Both the position numbers and the translations under genes were made by a program. A stretch of DNA of 64,000 nt from Zygnema cylindricum. Lineage: Eukaryota; Streptophyta; Zygnematophyceae; Zygnematales; Zygnemataceae. The number at the start of each line of letters is the position of its first letter. Position 1 is the first letter of the stretch. The stretch spans positions 1-64,000 of the forward strand of contig JBBHKE010000996.1 of NCBI GenBank assembly GCA_037447655.1, read 5' to 3'. Below, piece by piece: positions 36,345 to 47,604 of this stretch. The notes under the pieces were generated by a model that was not told where the DNA came from, searched no databases, and saw nothing but the letters and a program-made list of their open reading frames with translations.

Positions 36345-36535
36345 TGACAAATTTAAGTTCCAAAAGACACCAGATTTATGGTGACTCAAGTACGAGTTTA
36401 AATACATTATGGACATTCCCCAAAATGACCAAATTATTGGAGACTCAAGTAAGAGTTCAAATTTAATATGGACATTTCTCAAAAGGCCAAATTCAAAGAG
36501 ACTCAAGTAGGAGTTCAATTCTTATGGAAACTAGG
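36345..36535. repeat. Tandem repeat, about 65-bp unit, three copies
   Basis: A unit containing 'gactcaagtaagagttcaaa' followed by 'tatggacatt' recurs three times with substitutions. It lies downstream of the last recognised exon of the release-factor-like gene. Confidence 0.7.
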
Positions 36536-36566
36536 AGCTTTGGAAACAAAGAGTCATTTGGGACAC

Positions 36567-39270
36567 CTGGATCTTTTGGAGCGCATCTTCTAGGTTTCCC
36601 CTGCACAAATAAGCCAAAAAAGACAAAAAGATTAAAATGATAAATAATACAGAAAAAGACAAAAATACAAAAAAGATGCAAGAAGTCATATATCCCAAGC
36701 ATAAACAACTGCAAATCCTAAAAATCAGAACTTTTGGATTGCACACAAACAAAGCAAGTACACATAAATACAGCAAATTTTCTGCTAAGGCAGTAAGACA
36801 AGATAGATCTCTCTGCTTGTGAACAAAACAAACACATAGCCTGCCTGTAAAAGTCAAACAGTCGGTTTAAAAGTGTCAAAGTTTTCAGTGTGTTGAATTC
36901 TGGTTTAAAAACAGCATATATCTCATAAAAGTAATAGTGGAGACGATTCTATGTTGATTCCAGTCCAGAACACAACGGCTCTTCTTTCCATTCTGGTATA
37001 AGAGAAAGAAGAGCCTCCAGAGACAACATGACTTGTACATATAAAAACTACACGTATGTATATGGAGAGTAGTTGTGACGTTGCAGGTTGAAATTGGAAT
37101 AATAAACTGTTAAGGGTATGAAGAGGATTGGACTAGGGGCACAAATGGACATAAACTACTAATCATCACGTTGCTTGCCCAAAGGCACAGATTAAGGAAG
37201 AAGGAAACCTGGATTTGAGAGTGGTGAGAATCATAAGCTTGCTAATGAAGGAGATAGCAAATTATCCATCAGTAAAGCAGGAAAGAGTTGGACTGTCCAT
37301 TCTTTATAGATCAAAATTTGTTTAACTGCCATGATTGTTCACTGCTTCTGTATGTGTGTTACGAACAGAGCGTCAGAGTTTATTAATAGAAAGGGTGAAG
37401 GTTAAATAGGAAGCTGATCGGCACCTACGTAGTCCAGTTCACATCCACCAAGTGCCAGGGAGTAGGGTCAGCAGTATTAATATCCAGTGTACGGGCAATC
37501 TCAGTGGGTATGGGACATTGTGCTTTCCCAGACAAAGCACACTGTTCCACAAACAGAAAACCGCAATTGGACGCAATAGTTTCACTGCCGCAATTTAATA
37601 ACTCAACAAAGTCCTCTTGGTTGAATTTTAAAACCACAAATTTGTGCATCGGCGACATTGCAGTTCAATGCAAACTTCAAAAATTGAACTAGGTAATACG
37701 GAACAACAACGATTTATCTGTTCTGTTTAAGTCAACAGCACAAATACGGGCCCTTAGGATTCATGAATTTGAAATAGGTCGCTTACTGCCTTTACAGCTT
37801 CAGGAAAAACCAGAAATGGGTAAATTAAACATACCTTTGAGTTCTGGTTCGAGTTGAAGACACAACGAGCTCTCCATCACTGTTTATGCGGTTCTTCTCC
37901 TGTCCTTCACATTCTCAATAGAACAGTCGGGAGCCGTCATTATCATAAAGGCCAGAAAATACAAAAAATGAAGGAAAAAGTGGAAACCTAAGCCAGCTAT
38001 GCATCATGTTTTTTTTAAAAGGCCAGTTTTCCAAGGAATAATCAGTGTTGGAACTTCTCAATAAATACAGCTTTGAACATCAATAGCTCTTGTTTACTTA
38101 TGTAACCTCCCATACTGCTAATAAGTCAAGTTTTATGCCCGAAATTGCCGTACCTTTTCCAATATCTTCAGCCGAATCCTCTCGGGCAACCACGTGGCAG
38201 CCATGACATTAAACCGCATATCAACTTTCGTATTCACTGCGCAATTTCAACCAATAACATCTACCAGTTAATTTCTGTTGAAGAAGGAATAACATTTGCT
38301 GTGTTACAATGACAGCCATGCATCCTTTCAAGCTGGTCTACTACTTCATTTCAAAAGCCACAAACAAATTTTGAAACCAAAGAGTACTTTCACTTACCTT
38401 TGTTGACATTCTGTCCACCCGGCCCTCCACTGCGAGCAAAGCTGACCGTGACCTGCTCTAAAGTTTTACAAGAAAACGGCAGAAGGAGATTTGAAAAAAA
38501 TAAGAAAACATTGACTTCTGTACATGTAATTTACTCAGGGCCTGCCCAAATGTATGGCTGAAATACATACTGCAACTAGCCTTCAACAAGGAGTTAAAAT
38601 TAAAGATCAGCATCAGGTGAGTGTCATCTGGTTTGAAAGATCCACTAGAATAATCGTCTAGAATGTAGAAACCAGCCTTCACAACATAGACTTCTGCGGC
38701 ATAACCAAACTTATTATACCCTCCATTCCTTCAGAAGGCCAACTGCGAGGATCACGGAATGAGCCTCCTGACACTATGGTAAGAAACCCAAATCATTTAT
38801 CTAACAATGCAATTATTCAATTGGACGCCTTTACCTTCAGTTATCTGTGGGGTAGGCCCTTCATCTTCAACCTGGTTCTCGTCTGTTTTCTGGTCGAGAA
38901 GCTGTTGCTTCTGAAATAACCTTGCAGGAAGGTTTGATTTGTATTCTTCTCCTCCATTTGACATGCATCTCACTATATATGATGTCCAATATACTGAGGA
39001 CGAACCTGAGAAACTAAACAGGGATGCGGCATGGGAAAAAAGGAATGGAAGTCCTCTGCTCGAGTTAGACCTTAAAGAGGAAAGTTTTAAATTGTCACAA
39101 TGTAAAACTCCATTTGATTTTACTCCAGAGGAAGAACTAAAAGAGATTGGAAAGAAGCAGTTGTGTGAAATTGCATCTCCAGTTACTGAAACAGATTCTC
39201 TGCTTGTGTACGTCGCAACCGAAGCTTTCAAAAAGCTTTGACGGGCGGTAGTGGAGAATACAGAGGCCAT
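36567..39270 (-). CDS. ICT1-like class I release factor family protein (3' end missing)
   Basis: An organellar protein with the RF-1 GGQ domain, related to plant ICT1-type peptidyl-tRNA hydrolases that release peptides from stalled ribosomes. Exons on the minus strand are 39270-38835, 38457-38398, 38236-38154, 37899-37835 and 36600-36567, and all phases agree. Exon 1 (ATG at 39270-39268) is Ser/Arg-rich with few acidic residues early on, like a transit peptide. Exon 2 has 'SFARSGGPGGQNVNK' with the catalytic GGQ; exon 3 has 'VNTKVDMRFNVMAATWLP'; exons 4-5 have 'EKNRINSDGELVVSSTRTRT' and 'GNLEDALQKIQ'. The final basic C-terminal exon expected after this point is not visible before the N gap. 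It is divergent from ORC1, with start codons about 700 bases apart. Confidence 0.87.
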
Positions 39271-39400
39271 CACGCTGCCACCTCCGACTGCTGTTTAAAT
39301 AAAAACGATGGCGAGTCGCCGCTTGAAACTGCGACCTTCATTCACCACTGTTCTTCTTCATTCACTACAGTACAGTACAGGTAAGGTTCGTTATGTACAG

Positions 39401-39725
39401 TACACCGTGAATCGTTATTAGCGTATAGAAATTATTAGTGTGAATAATGAATTAGTGTCATCTACGCTAAATCGTGTATCAATCACATTCTCAAAATAAT
39501 GTTTAATTGTAATTTCTCCATAACGCTGATTTAGGTATACATAATCCGCCGTCATCACATATACGTTAAAATAGGCAGAAGTAACAAATCTGACAGTCCG
39601 TACCACGTCGCGTCCTTCCAGTGTAATTAATCCATAATTCTAATTTGGGTTCCCGAGTTAATAATTAATGCTAATTATTCGTATACGCTAAAAAAACTTA
39701 CACGCTAATAACGATTGGCGGTGTA
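39401..39725 (+). mobile_element. TIR element in the ORC1/ICT1-like divergent promoter
   Basis: Begins TACACCGTGAATCGTTATTA and ends AATAACGATTGGCGGTGTA, among the best-preserved pairs of termini. Flanks read acag-TA and TA-ctgt, so the pre-insertion site would be a palindromic ACAGTACTGT with TA duplicated. It occupies nearly half of the 696 bases between the two start codons. Confidence 0.8.
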
Positions 39726-39748
39726 CTGTATCTGTTATGCTTCGAATC

Positions 39749-39760
39749 TTTGGCGGGAAA
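39749..39760 (+). promoter_or_regulatory. E2F binding site (TTTGGCGGGAAA)
   Basis: A perfect match to the E2F/DP consensus (TTTSSCGC-type, here on either strand TTTCCCGCCAAA), 207 bases before the proposed ORC1 ATG and just outside the TIR element. E2F control of ORC1 is established in plants and animals, so the position supports S-phase expression of this gene. Confidence 0.8.
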
Positions 39761-39778
39761 CGAGAGGAGTAGCTCAAA

Positions 39779-39787
39779 TTTTGGCGC
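39779..39787 (+). promoter_or_regulatory. Second E2F-like site (TTTTGGCGC)
   Basis: Contains TTTGGCGC, which fits the plant E2F consensus TTTSSCGC, about 20 bases downstream of the first site. Paired E2F sites are common in replication-gene promoters. Confidence 0.65.
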
Positions 39788-39966
39788 TTGACTTTTTTTT
39801 TTTCCCGTACCTTTTTACCATTGTTGTTTCTTTTCATAGAGCAGCTGCCAGATTTGCCTCCCACTCCTGTTACATGCTTCCACCGCCGCATTCTCCGCTT
39901 TTCCTCACCATGGCCAGGAATGGCTCCAACTGAGGGAATTCCGTACACGTGTCTTGTCCTCTTTCA

Positions 39967-42900
39967 ATGGAAGTTCATTCCTCTTTTCTGCAAAGTAGGC
40001 AAGAAAGTAAAACATCTCCATCTGTGGGATTAGAAATCGTCTCCGGAAATGGGAAAAGGAAGGGGAAGGTAGGTAGACTAAAGAAGACTGTGGATGTGGA
40101 GTCAGCACCCGTTTTTTCTGCATCCCCTAAGTTTAAACAGAGTGAAAATTATTTGGAAGGAGTGGGAAAGATATCAGATGGACAGGACGAACTTCAGGAG
40201 AAGGCAACCAGCAATAGTAAGAAAAGGAAGCTCAGTTTCAATGAAGTAAGGAACAGGAAACAGGGGCCAAAATATGAGAAGGAAGCTGATATAGATGGCA
40301 CTTTATTTCACATAGGAGACCACGTCTATGTGAGACGAAAAGTGTTTGATGCCGAGGATTCAGAATCCGACGAAGAGTTAGAAGACTGTGTGATCTGTGG
40401 TGAAAATGAAGGGGAGACTATGCTGGAATGTGAATGCTGTTTGGGAGGATTTCATATGACCTGCGTTGACCCACCGGTTGACTTCATACCGGAAGGAGAC
40501 TGGTATTGCCCAACTTGTTCTGTCCATGGCCGTGAAGAACAATGTCCCCGGCAGAAAATGGATGAAACACGTGTCAAGAAAAGAACCGCCAAGGATCGTT
40601 TGTTTGCTGGAGAGCTTTCTGTGGCGCAAATAAAGCAGTGAGTGTTAACAAAACAGCAAAGGAAAATGTAACTGAAATGATGAAAAATGAGCTAAAGTAG
40701 CCCCCCCCTGTCCCGTAGCAGTGAGAATGAGTCTCCGTCAGACCTAGATCACTAGATTTGCCTCAGTGGTCCAATAAGGTCAACCGTGTAGGATAAACTC
40801 TCCCGACCAGATCAGTTCCCATGGCTTTATCCTGAGAAAGGCGTTGATGACTTCTGAGCATACACCGCTCTATGAAGGCGATGGATTGACTGATCGATTG
40901 TGCTGTTTTTTTTTTTTTGCTACGACGTAGACTCTGGAGAGACGCTGATGGAGGATGGTGGCTGAAAATTTTATGGTACGAATTGCCTGAAGAAACTTAT
41001 GTGGGTCGGCAACCTTATCATGGACGCAGAGAGCTCTTTCGTACAAAGACTACGGATGATATTGAGGTTAGTTGCCTATGCTTTTGGAGGTTAAATTTTG
41101 TTTTTGTACTTTACCATCGTTTTCACCAATTAGCATCTTGCCTGGCAGACCCAGATATTGAGGACAAAAATGGGCTGTTACATTGTTGCTGAAAAGAATA
41201 TAATGCTGTGTAGTTTGTGGGAAAACTTGCTGGAATAGTTTGGGCACGATAGGAAAGAGGACAGGCAACAGTAAGGCAGAATTTAGCTGTTTTCAGTCGG
41301 TGGAGCTACACCTTTACTTTGAACATTCCAGCCACTTGGCATATTAATTGCTTTGTCTAATTACAGGGAAGGTAATCCTGGAAACGGTAATGCATTAAGC
41401 CTGTTCATTAATTCAGGCTATTTATACAGTGTGGTTTTGAATGAAAGTAGTATTTAATGGATAAGGTTAATAGCCAACAGGCGGCCCGACAGATGTTCCA
41501 CTAAAATTAACAGTCACTTGGCCTTCATAGGAAGAAGCTCATAGAGTGTTCTAGTTTGTCCATGCTGTTTAAGAATGAAGTTTTAGTCATGTTAGCTGAT
41601 GTGTGCTGATGGAGGTGGTGTATGCAGATGGCTTCTGTTATGCGACACTGCTATGTGATGTCTCCATTTGAGTTTGCACGTGCAACCAATGAAGGTGATG
41701 ATGTGTTTATGTGCGCTTATGAGTATCACCATGGTGCACAACGCTTCACACGCATCCATTACTCCGAGGAAGAAGACTCGAAGATAGACGATGAGGTTAG
41801 TCACCAAAGACTCCCACCACAGGCGGCGTACCTCTTGGTAAACTGTTAAAAACTTGTTCATTGCAAGATTGGAAATCAGGCAGACAATGTAGCACAGGTT
41901 CACAATTCCATGACCTGCTGTCACCTGCCTCCTTTCAAACTAACAAGACCGCTTCTATGGAAAACTTTAAATCCATGGGTGTAGGTTGAACCATCAAAGA
42001 CATGACCACAAGGCATCTAGATCTGCTGGGCCTCTCTTAATGTTAGTTAGTGGAATGCAGTTGTGGCTACATGAATAACTTTGATGCAGGACAGGCAAAC
42101 ATTTTAGGATGCTCTCAGAATTTTTGATGTTTTTTTTAACTTTCGGTGCAAATTTTGTGATAGATAACTGTAGCTGTATTATCGTCTGCAGGTTTCTGAA
42201 GGTAGTGAGGAGGAACTGTACGAGGCGTCAAGTCAATCAGAAGAGGAAGACAACAAAGATTTTAGCGATGAGGATGATGTGGCAAGTATAACAAGTGAGG
42301 AGGAGCAAGTCGGGCAAAAAAGACAACGGAGTCAGGGCAAAGGCAAAGGAACTCTTTCTTCCAATAGAATGCAACGCAAAGCAACACCCTCGAAGAGTCC
42401 AGTGGCAGCAGTAAGATCTCCTGTAGACAGTAGACTAAAGAAGTTTTGAGGTTCTGCTGCTTGGTTGGTTGCAATTTGTTGTTGAATTTTTCGTGCATTC
42501 AAACAAAAGTACGAATACCATTTAAGCGACAGGTCGAAGGAGCCATGCCTGCTCTCACCACAAGTCACCAAGTCACTTCTCACACCTCCTTCAATGCTCA
42601 TAATGACTCTTATATCATACATTTGCGAGCTGCTTAAATTCAAACCAATCGGAATTCCATGTGACAAGCTTTTCGTTTCTGTTGTTCTTGCAACAGAATG
42701 CCAGGAAAGGAGGCGCTGGAGCTGTTAGATTAACTGGTAGCTGCAAACCTAATTTAAAACTTTCAGGGCTTGCTAAAGCTCAGGCTGCCCTTCTCCCATC
42801 CGCTATTCCGGAGACTCTGCCTTGCAGAGAAAAGTAAGAAAAGCTTTCACCAAAATTTGCAAAACCTGGCATCAATTGCAAGAGAACAGTAACAAGTCTA

Positions 42901-45713
42901 GCTGCCTGGACTGCTTCTATGTTCAGAACGAGCAGTTCTGAACATAGAAACAGTTGAATGGCAAGGTTGAAAGAAAAGCCTCAATATAATCTTTTGAGAA
43001 ACTGTGATGACATATCCGGATATAGATTGACACAGATAAAATCTAGGGGCTTTATACGCCAGTTTATTTGCAAGTGCTACAACGATGGAATAAATAAGAA
43101 TAGTCCTAATGGAGTAAATAAGAAGTCTTGGCTTACAGTCTTCGATGCAACTCCTTTCACTAGAGCAAGTGCACTGCAATATTGCTTCCTTTAGTTGTGT
43201 TGACTAATGTTATGTAAGGAGTAGGTTACCTGGTTTATTTTTTCCTGACTTCTGCAGGGCCGGGTATGCTATAGGGAGAGAAATGAGATAGAGAGTTGCC
43301 TTTTACAAGTTTTGGCAGGTGGGACCCGTTCGCTGGGCCGCTGTCTCTATGTGAGTGGCGTTCCGGGGACCGGAAAGGTACAATTCTTTCGAATATCAGC
43401 CCTCTTTCCTTTTCCTGCGCTTACCTCCAAAAAACAGATCTTTATCTCTGGACGTTCTATTTGGTAATGTATGACCGTCTATTTGGAATGTATGACTGTC
43501 TATTTGGTAATGTATGACTATCTATTTGGTAGTGTATGACTGTCTATTTGGTAATGTATGACTGCCTATTTGGTAATGTATGACTGTCTATTTGGTAATG
43601 GATTACTGTCTATTTGGAATGTATGACGTCTATTTTGTAATGTATAACTGGCTCGATGTTTGGTTGTCTCTCAATCATTTTTTCATAACTTCTTTTTCGC
43701 AGACAGCCACAGTGTTGGAGGTTATGCGCTCTGTCAGTCATAAGTCTTCTAAAGGAAAAATACCGCCATTCCAGTTTATCCACATCAATGCACTGCGGTT
43801 ACCTTCTCCCCAACATGTTTTTAGTGTAAGGAAGCCTTTCTTAACTTAATAACTTGCCTTTAAAATAATGCATGGAAACTAGTGAATGGAGTGTATATAT
43901 GCATCCAAGATTAAGAAAATTCTGGATAACACAAGAGAAAGTGTACACAGCTTAACTTGTCAAAAAATGACATTTATAGGAAAACAGAAATGACATGAGG
44001 AGACATTTGCCCCTTTTGCAAAGTATACATTCGTCTACATAAACTTTAGTAACTGTTGCACTTTCAACTATCGGAAGCAAAGGTATTGTTATCATCACGT
44101 TCATCTCACTAGTAGTTCTACATTTTGAGAACAAAAGGTCTCACATTCAGATGTACTGTACTTTGTTAACATCATAGGAAACTATCCTCTCCTCTCTCCC
44201 CTTTCCTTTCTTTTCATCTCCTCCTTTCCTCTCCTTTCCTCTCTTTGCAGGTGCTATATGAAGAGCTCATGGGCCGAGCTGTCAGTTGGTGTACTGCACA
44301 GAAACTGTTAGAGGCTCATTTCTCGAGTAAAAAGAAAAAGGCAACTCAGCGTCCTTTGGTATTGCTCGTCGATGAACTTGACCACCTTGTAACCCGAGGT
44401 CAAAATGTGAGTTCTTGCAAAGTTAGAAAGCAGTAGTTTTTGGGACTATTTAGTTTTTTGTATCTGCCCATACAATCTCACTTGTGTTTTAAATGCTTTT
44501 TTTTGCCGGCCTGATGATGGATTTTTTTTTCTGTATCTCCTTTTTACAGGTGAGCTCAGGAATGAGAAGCTCTTTGTCTCTTTTCTAGGTGATTTTTGTT
44601 AACCTCACTTCCTTGTGAATCCATTGCAGGTCCTCTACAGTCTCTTTGATTGGCCGACCCGTTCGAGCACATCTCTCACAGTTATCGGTAAGAAAATTTT
44701 TCTGAGGAATCCTCTCTCCTGTTAGAGCTTGAGCTAAATCATTAACCAGGAAAAGATATTCTTGATCAAACAGCCGATAAACTTTTTCTGCATTTTCTTG
44801 AGTTTGACGTTGACTTAAAAGTATAACCATGTCCCAATATACTAAGTTTGATCATGGGTTATACGTCGAGCTATGACCGTAAAGAGAAGCCTACTGCACA
44901 GTTCTGCTTCAGATCGTCAGATGTGACTGTCACATCGGTCCATCCTTTACTGAAGTATCTTTTTAAGCCCATTTCTTAAAAAAACTCAGAAACAGAATTT
45001 CCCCAGACCCTTAGAGCCTGACAGATGGCGCCTAAAGACCTTGCCAGCATCATATGCCCGGAGAGTCACCGAGTCACCAGTTCGTTTACTGAAGGATTCT
45101 TCAGGTCCATTTTTTAGGAAAAATTCCAGAAGCTGGACAAGGTGGTGTCTTAAGACTATGTTAGCAGCATATGGTCCGAGAGAAGAACCTGAGAGTCAGA
45201 CAGGTCGCGCCTGGAGACTGCCAGCAGCGCATGGTCTGAGATTAGGGACTCAGAGTCTGCCAGGTGGATAAGAGACAGAGAATCTGCCAGGTGGATAAGA
45301 GACTGAGAATCTGCCAGGTGGATAAGAGACTGAGATTCTGCCACGTGGCGCCTGCAGGTATTGCCAACACGATGGATCTGCCGGAGCGGCTCCTGCCGCG
45401 CATTGCAAGCCGCATGGGACTGCAGCGCTGCCCCTTCCGCCCATATACTCGGGACCAGCTCACCAGCATAGTGGAGGCCAGGCTGGAGGGCACTGCAGCA
45501 TTCCAGCCACAGGCTATCAAGCTGGCAGCTATGAAGGTCAGTCGGTCGGTTGGTCGGCATCGATATCGGTCTCCATCTCAGTTTCTCTGTGTTGGTTAGA
45601 GACTCTTTGTAGCTGGAAAAGGAAAACAGGAAACTGTCTCTGTCTCAGTATCTCTGCCTGACTCTGACTCTGTCTCTGTCTCTGTTTCTCTCGCTTGCTG
45701 TCTGTGTCCCAAC

Positions 45714-45792
<79 letters not shown>

Positions 45793-47604
45793 TCCCTCTC
45801 CCTCTCTCTCTCTCTCCCTCTCTCCCTCCCTCCCTCCCTCCCTCCCTCCCTCCCTCCCCTCCCTCCCTCCCTCCCTCCCTCCCTCCCTCCCTCCCTCCCT
45901 CCCTCCCTCCCTCCCTCCCTCCCTCCCTCCCTCCCTCCCTCCCTCCCTCTGTCTCCATCTCCCTCCCTCCATCCCTCTCCCTCCCTCCCTCAAAATCCCT
46001 CCCTCCTTCCCTCCCTCCCTTCCTCGCCCCCTCCCTCCGTCGTAAAACGCACCCCCCCCCAAGATATGTCTTTGTAAAGGAATCATGGTGAACTAAATCG
46101 CACTGTAAACTCTCCTCCTCGGACCATTTGTCTTGCTGCCAGGTGGCGGCTGCCTCGGGTGATGTTCGTCGCGCTTTGGAGCTTTGCCGCCGAGCCGCGG
46201 AAGCCGCCGCCGCCCGGATAGAAAGTATAATATTAAAACCAGTATTATTGTTGATTTCTTAGAACGTTGTTTAATGTGCGATGCTTCCAGCTTTACAAGA
46301 ATGCAGAAGCGCTCTTACTTTGTTGGTTACAATGACAGTTGTCGCTGTTGTCTTATTATTATCGGAGGCAACTTTGTGAATTCGGTGCATGTCAGTCGAA
46401 TAGTTTCATCGAAACAGAATCACAAAGGATTGAGCTTCAAGATGTGGATACTGCAATTCAAGAAATGTTTGAAGCCCCACAAATGCAGGTAAGCAAACAA
46501 GCTTCTTTCCCTCGGTGAGTTTTACTGTACTTGGTTTTCGTGGAAGAAACTAGACAAAGGAGATTGCTTACTCTACTGAAAACTGGTTTGTTTTCTACTT
46601 TGGGATGCAATATGGGGACAGCTCTTAGGCAGGTGTGCATTGCAGGAAAAAATATTTCTTGGAGCCATTCTCATGGAGCTCCGACGGTCAGGATTGGCCG
46701 AGACAACATTTGAAAAGGTAAACTTTCTTACCAGGCATTAAGAAAGAAGGCTCGGAGTATTCTTCGCCTTTTCTGGCGTTTTCTCTCGTCTTTATGAAAC
46801 ATAATTTACAGCGACTTCCTTAATAAAGACCAGACCAAACCAATCTAATACTGTGGATTTTTTTTTGTCTTTTTGTAGGTGGCATTGACCCATATTGATC
46901 TCTGTAAGACTCATGGTATTTATGTTCCGAATCGATGTGCTTTATCTACCATCAGGTCCATTCATTTTCCAACTTTTACCCAAATTTTTCCATTCATTCA
47001 GCATTTCTCGTCCTCCCATGTTTCTGCTTTCATTTATCATTCCTTGTCTAGATGAGACCTTTTGTGGTTACTGCGATTTTTGTCATCATCGTTATGTCTA
47101 AAGCATTTATTCAAAGATATAAAATCTTTACATCGTAGTAAACTTGTATTTTCTTCAATGTGTATTTTTTTATGTATTTTCAGTTCCCGATTAGGAGCCT
47201 GGCGATTACTGATAACGGAACGAGGAGAAAGACGTCGACACCAGAAACTGCAACTTAACATCCCAAGGTGGACTATTTTGACCCCTGACAAAATAGTGTG
47301 GCAAAATATTGTGGCAAAATAGTGTAGCAAGTTGTGTGGCAATTGAGGGATGGAAATTGTTGCTCACTTCTGCAATCAATTGCCAGTTTCGTATGTGTTA
47401 TCAAAAAGTAATGTATTATATAGTCATTTCTAAACCATTGTTTACAACACTGTCTAATAGTGTTAGTTGATGTATTAGTTGTATGTATTGGTTTTGGAGA
47501 GACTAACTAAAGTTTTTTTGCAATGGGATTGGGTGGGCAGTGACGATATTGTATTCCTCTTCAAGAAGGAAAACAAAATCCCATGGCTTGTTGTACTTTT
47601 GTAA
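39967..47604 (+). CDS. ORC1: Origin recognition complex subunit 1 (ORC1), 16 exons
   Basis: The largest ORC subunit. It binds replication origins and loads MCM through its AAA+ ATPase. Exons: 39967-40637, 40931-41066, 41628-41795, 42192-42410, 42697-42833, 43275-43377, 43703-43825, 44251-44406, 44630-44687, 45358-45536, 46143-46224, 46418-46488, 46646-46717, 46879-46955, 47184-47267, 47541-47604. These sum to 2400 bases (799 codons plus TAA) with consistent phase throughout. Arabidopsis ORC1 proteins are about 800 residues. The plant-specific layout (PHD, BAH, AAA+, winged helix) is complete and no catalytic residue is missing. A short segment after 'EAPQMQ' appears shorter than in Arabidopsis, so one small exon between 46489 and 46645 could have been missed. 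ATG 39967 is the first in-frame ATG after the E2F sites. Confidence 0.93.
40290..41795 (+). other. ORC1: ORC1 PHD finger and BAH domain (exons 1-3)
   Basis: The BAH region starts with 'FHIGDHVYVRRKVF'. The PHD finger (about residues 139-184) has the C4HC3 pattern: 'CVICGENEGETML', 'CECCLGGFHMTC', 'GDWYCPTC'. BAH continues with 'LWRDADGGWWLKILWYELPE', 'GRQPYHGRRELF' and 'GDDVFMCAYEYHHGAQRF'. A PHD finger inserted at this point is a hallmark of plant ORC1, where it reads histone H3 methylation. Exon 4 that follows is an acidic, then basic, disordered linker. Confidence 0.92.
42915..42949. repeat. Perfect 15-bp inverted repeat, 5-base loop
   Basis: TTCTATGTTCAGAAC, loop GAGCA, then its exact inverse. 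It lies in ORC1 intron 5. It would form a stable hairpin in the pre-mRNA. Nothing links it to a known RNA family. Confidence 0.85.
43457..43649. repeat. 22-bp minisatellite in ORC1 intron 6
   Basis: About nine units of 'tatttggtaatgtatgactg' type (22 bases), with small deletions in some units, between ORC1 exons 6 and 7. Confidence 0.85.
45235..45352. repeat. 24-bp minisatellite ending at ORC1 exon 10 acceptor
   Basis: Units of 'gactgagaatctgccaggtg' type (about 24 bases) repeat roughly four times and run up to the splice acceptor at 45357. Looser relatives occur from about 45020. The last unit deviates ('ctgccacgtggcgcctgcag') and provides the used AG. Confidence 0.75.
45715..46042. repeat. 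(TC)n and (CCCT)n pyrimidine tract in ORC1 intron 10
   Basis: More than 300 bases of almost pure pyrimidine on the plus strand: first CT dinucleotides (about 45715-45825), then CCCT tetranucleotides (to about 46040). The complement is a long GGGA array with G-quadruplex and triplex potential. Long Ser/Pro/Leu or Gly/Arg/Glu frames across it are repeat artefacts. Confidence 0.95.
46418..47604 (+). other. ORC1: ORC1 C-terminal winged-helix region (exons 12-16)
   Basis: Matches the order of plant ORC1: 'DVDTAIQEMFEAPQMQ', 'IFLGAILMELRRSGLAETTF', 'LCKTHGIYVP', 'WRLLITERGERRRHQKLQLN' and the terminal 'SDDIVFLFKKENKIPWLVVLL' block (written here as two conserved parts, 'SDDIVF' and 'IPWL'). TAA is at 47602-47604. 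Confidence 0.88.

Larger units (their letters stand above)
43275..46224 (+). other. ORC1: ORC1 AAA+ ATPase core (exons 6-11)
   Basis: Walker A 'GVPGTGKT' is split between exons 6 and 7 exactly at the Lys/Thr boundary (43377/43703). Walker B is 'LVLLVDELDHL' in exon 8, and sensor 1 is 'IANTMDLPERLLPRIASR' across exons 9/10. The arginine-containing 'SGDVRRALELCRRAAE' is in exon 11. All motifs needed for ATP binding and hydrolysis are present. Confidence 0.94.

Noticed and set aside
37425-37658. Minus-strand frame of 77 codons between release-factor exons
   Set aside because: It lies in the intron between exons whose phases already join correctly (37835 to 36600), and it matches no part of the ICT1 family.
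45538-46086. Gly/Arg/Glu-rich and Ser/Pro/Leu-rich frames of 110-180 residues
   Set aside because: They are translations of the (CT)n/(CCCT)n tract within ORC1 intron 10.
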